Positions 7,117 through 7,286 of a stretch of 7,286 bases of DNA are shown one piece after another; within the stretch, counting starts at the first letter, position 1, and each line of letters opens with the position of its first letter. A model generated the notes under the pieces. That model saw only the letters and a list, made by a program, of their open reading frames with translations. It had not been told where the DNA came from and did not search any database. The DNA is from Akkermansiaceae bacterium (GTDB lineage: Bacteria > Verrucomicrobiota > Verrucomicrobiia > Verrucomicrobiales > Akkermansiaceae): contig JALOTR010000126.1 of the NCBI GenBank assembly GCA_025457805.1, positions 1-7,286 of the forward strand. Reading direction: 5' to 3'. A program made the translations under genes and the position numbers.

Positions 7117-7286
7117 TCAGTCGATAGAGGGCGTGGGAGGGATTTCGCGGGCGAGATAGACGCCGGATGCGGGATCCATGGAGAGGATGGCGACGGTAGC
7201 GCCGCGCGAAAGAGGTTGGGCATCCGGTCCAAGGCGGGCATTGAGCAAGGCGGGAGCACCCCCCGGGCGCTGCACTTCCACCTGGC
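7117..7286 (-). CDS. C-terminal end of a probable YqiJ/NfeD-like OB-fold membrane protein (5' end beyond the window)
   Basis: Only the last 55 codons and a TGA stop (7119-7117) are visible; the frame is open to the window edge. The peptide begins QVEVQRPGGAPALLNARLGP and continues with a beta-rich pattern, including SRGATVAILSMD and GVYLAREIP, that suits the end of a small OB-fold barrel. YqiJ and NfeD proteins have N-terminal membrane helices and a C-terminal OB fold, and they are the usual partners of flotillin-type SPFH proteins. The family call therefore rests mainly on position, 21 bases upstream of a YqiK-like gene in the same direction, with weak support from the residues themselves. 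The membrane part cannot be seen. An unrelated beta-rich C-terminus remains possible. Confidence 0.6.
   Translation of the reverse strand, partial: QVEVQRPGGAPALLNARLGPDAQPLSRGATVAILSMDPASGVYLAREIPPTPSID

Overview
The window is a compact, one-directional bacterial gene block. All credible genes lie on the minus strand, so transcription runs from high to low coordinates. In that order it holds: (i) the last 55 codons of a probable YqiJ-type OB-fold membrane protein (7286 to 7117); (ii) a complete 681-residue flotillin/SPFH protein of the YqiK type (7095 to 5050); (iii) a small 124-residue GxxExxY protein with a PD-(D/E)XK nuclease-like core (5000 to 4626); (iv) a very large AAA+ ATPase of the DUF3686 'DNA repair ATPase' type, starting at 4568 and still open at base 1 (at least 1522 residues). 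Gaps are 21, 49 and 57 bases, with no visible terminator or promoter, so an operon is likely.

The standout feature is the 456-base segment 4587-5042. The GxxExxY gene sits between two 30-base inverted repeats (28 of 30 identical), each built of three imperfect 9-base units. The segment is visibly poorer in G+C than its neighbours and fits exactly between the flotillin stop and the ATPase start. Removing it would leave only a 25-base gap, much like the 21-base gap upstream. It looks like a cassette that entered an older yqiJ-flotillin-ATPase operon without breaking a gene.

Working model (inference): the YqiJ-like protein and the flotillin form a membrane scaffold, with the flotillin anchored by one N-terminal segment and oligomerising through its SPFH domain and long coiled coil. 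The giant ATPase is a soluble partner that remodels something at or near that scaffold. The label 'DNA repair' rests on family naming; nothing in this window shows DNA binding.

The organism is a bacterium with G+C-rich coding DNA. The large genes lack clear Shine-Dalgarno sequences, and GxxExxY genes with this kind of flanking repeat are, from memory, common in environmental groups such as Verrucomicrobiota and Planctomycetota. A Verrucomicrobiota source is a low-confidence guess. I see no rRNA, tRNA, CRISPR array or transposase. There is no gene-free stretch longer than 300 bases.
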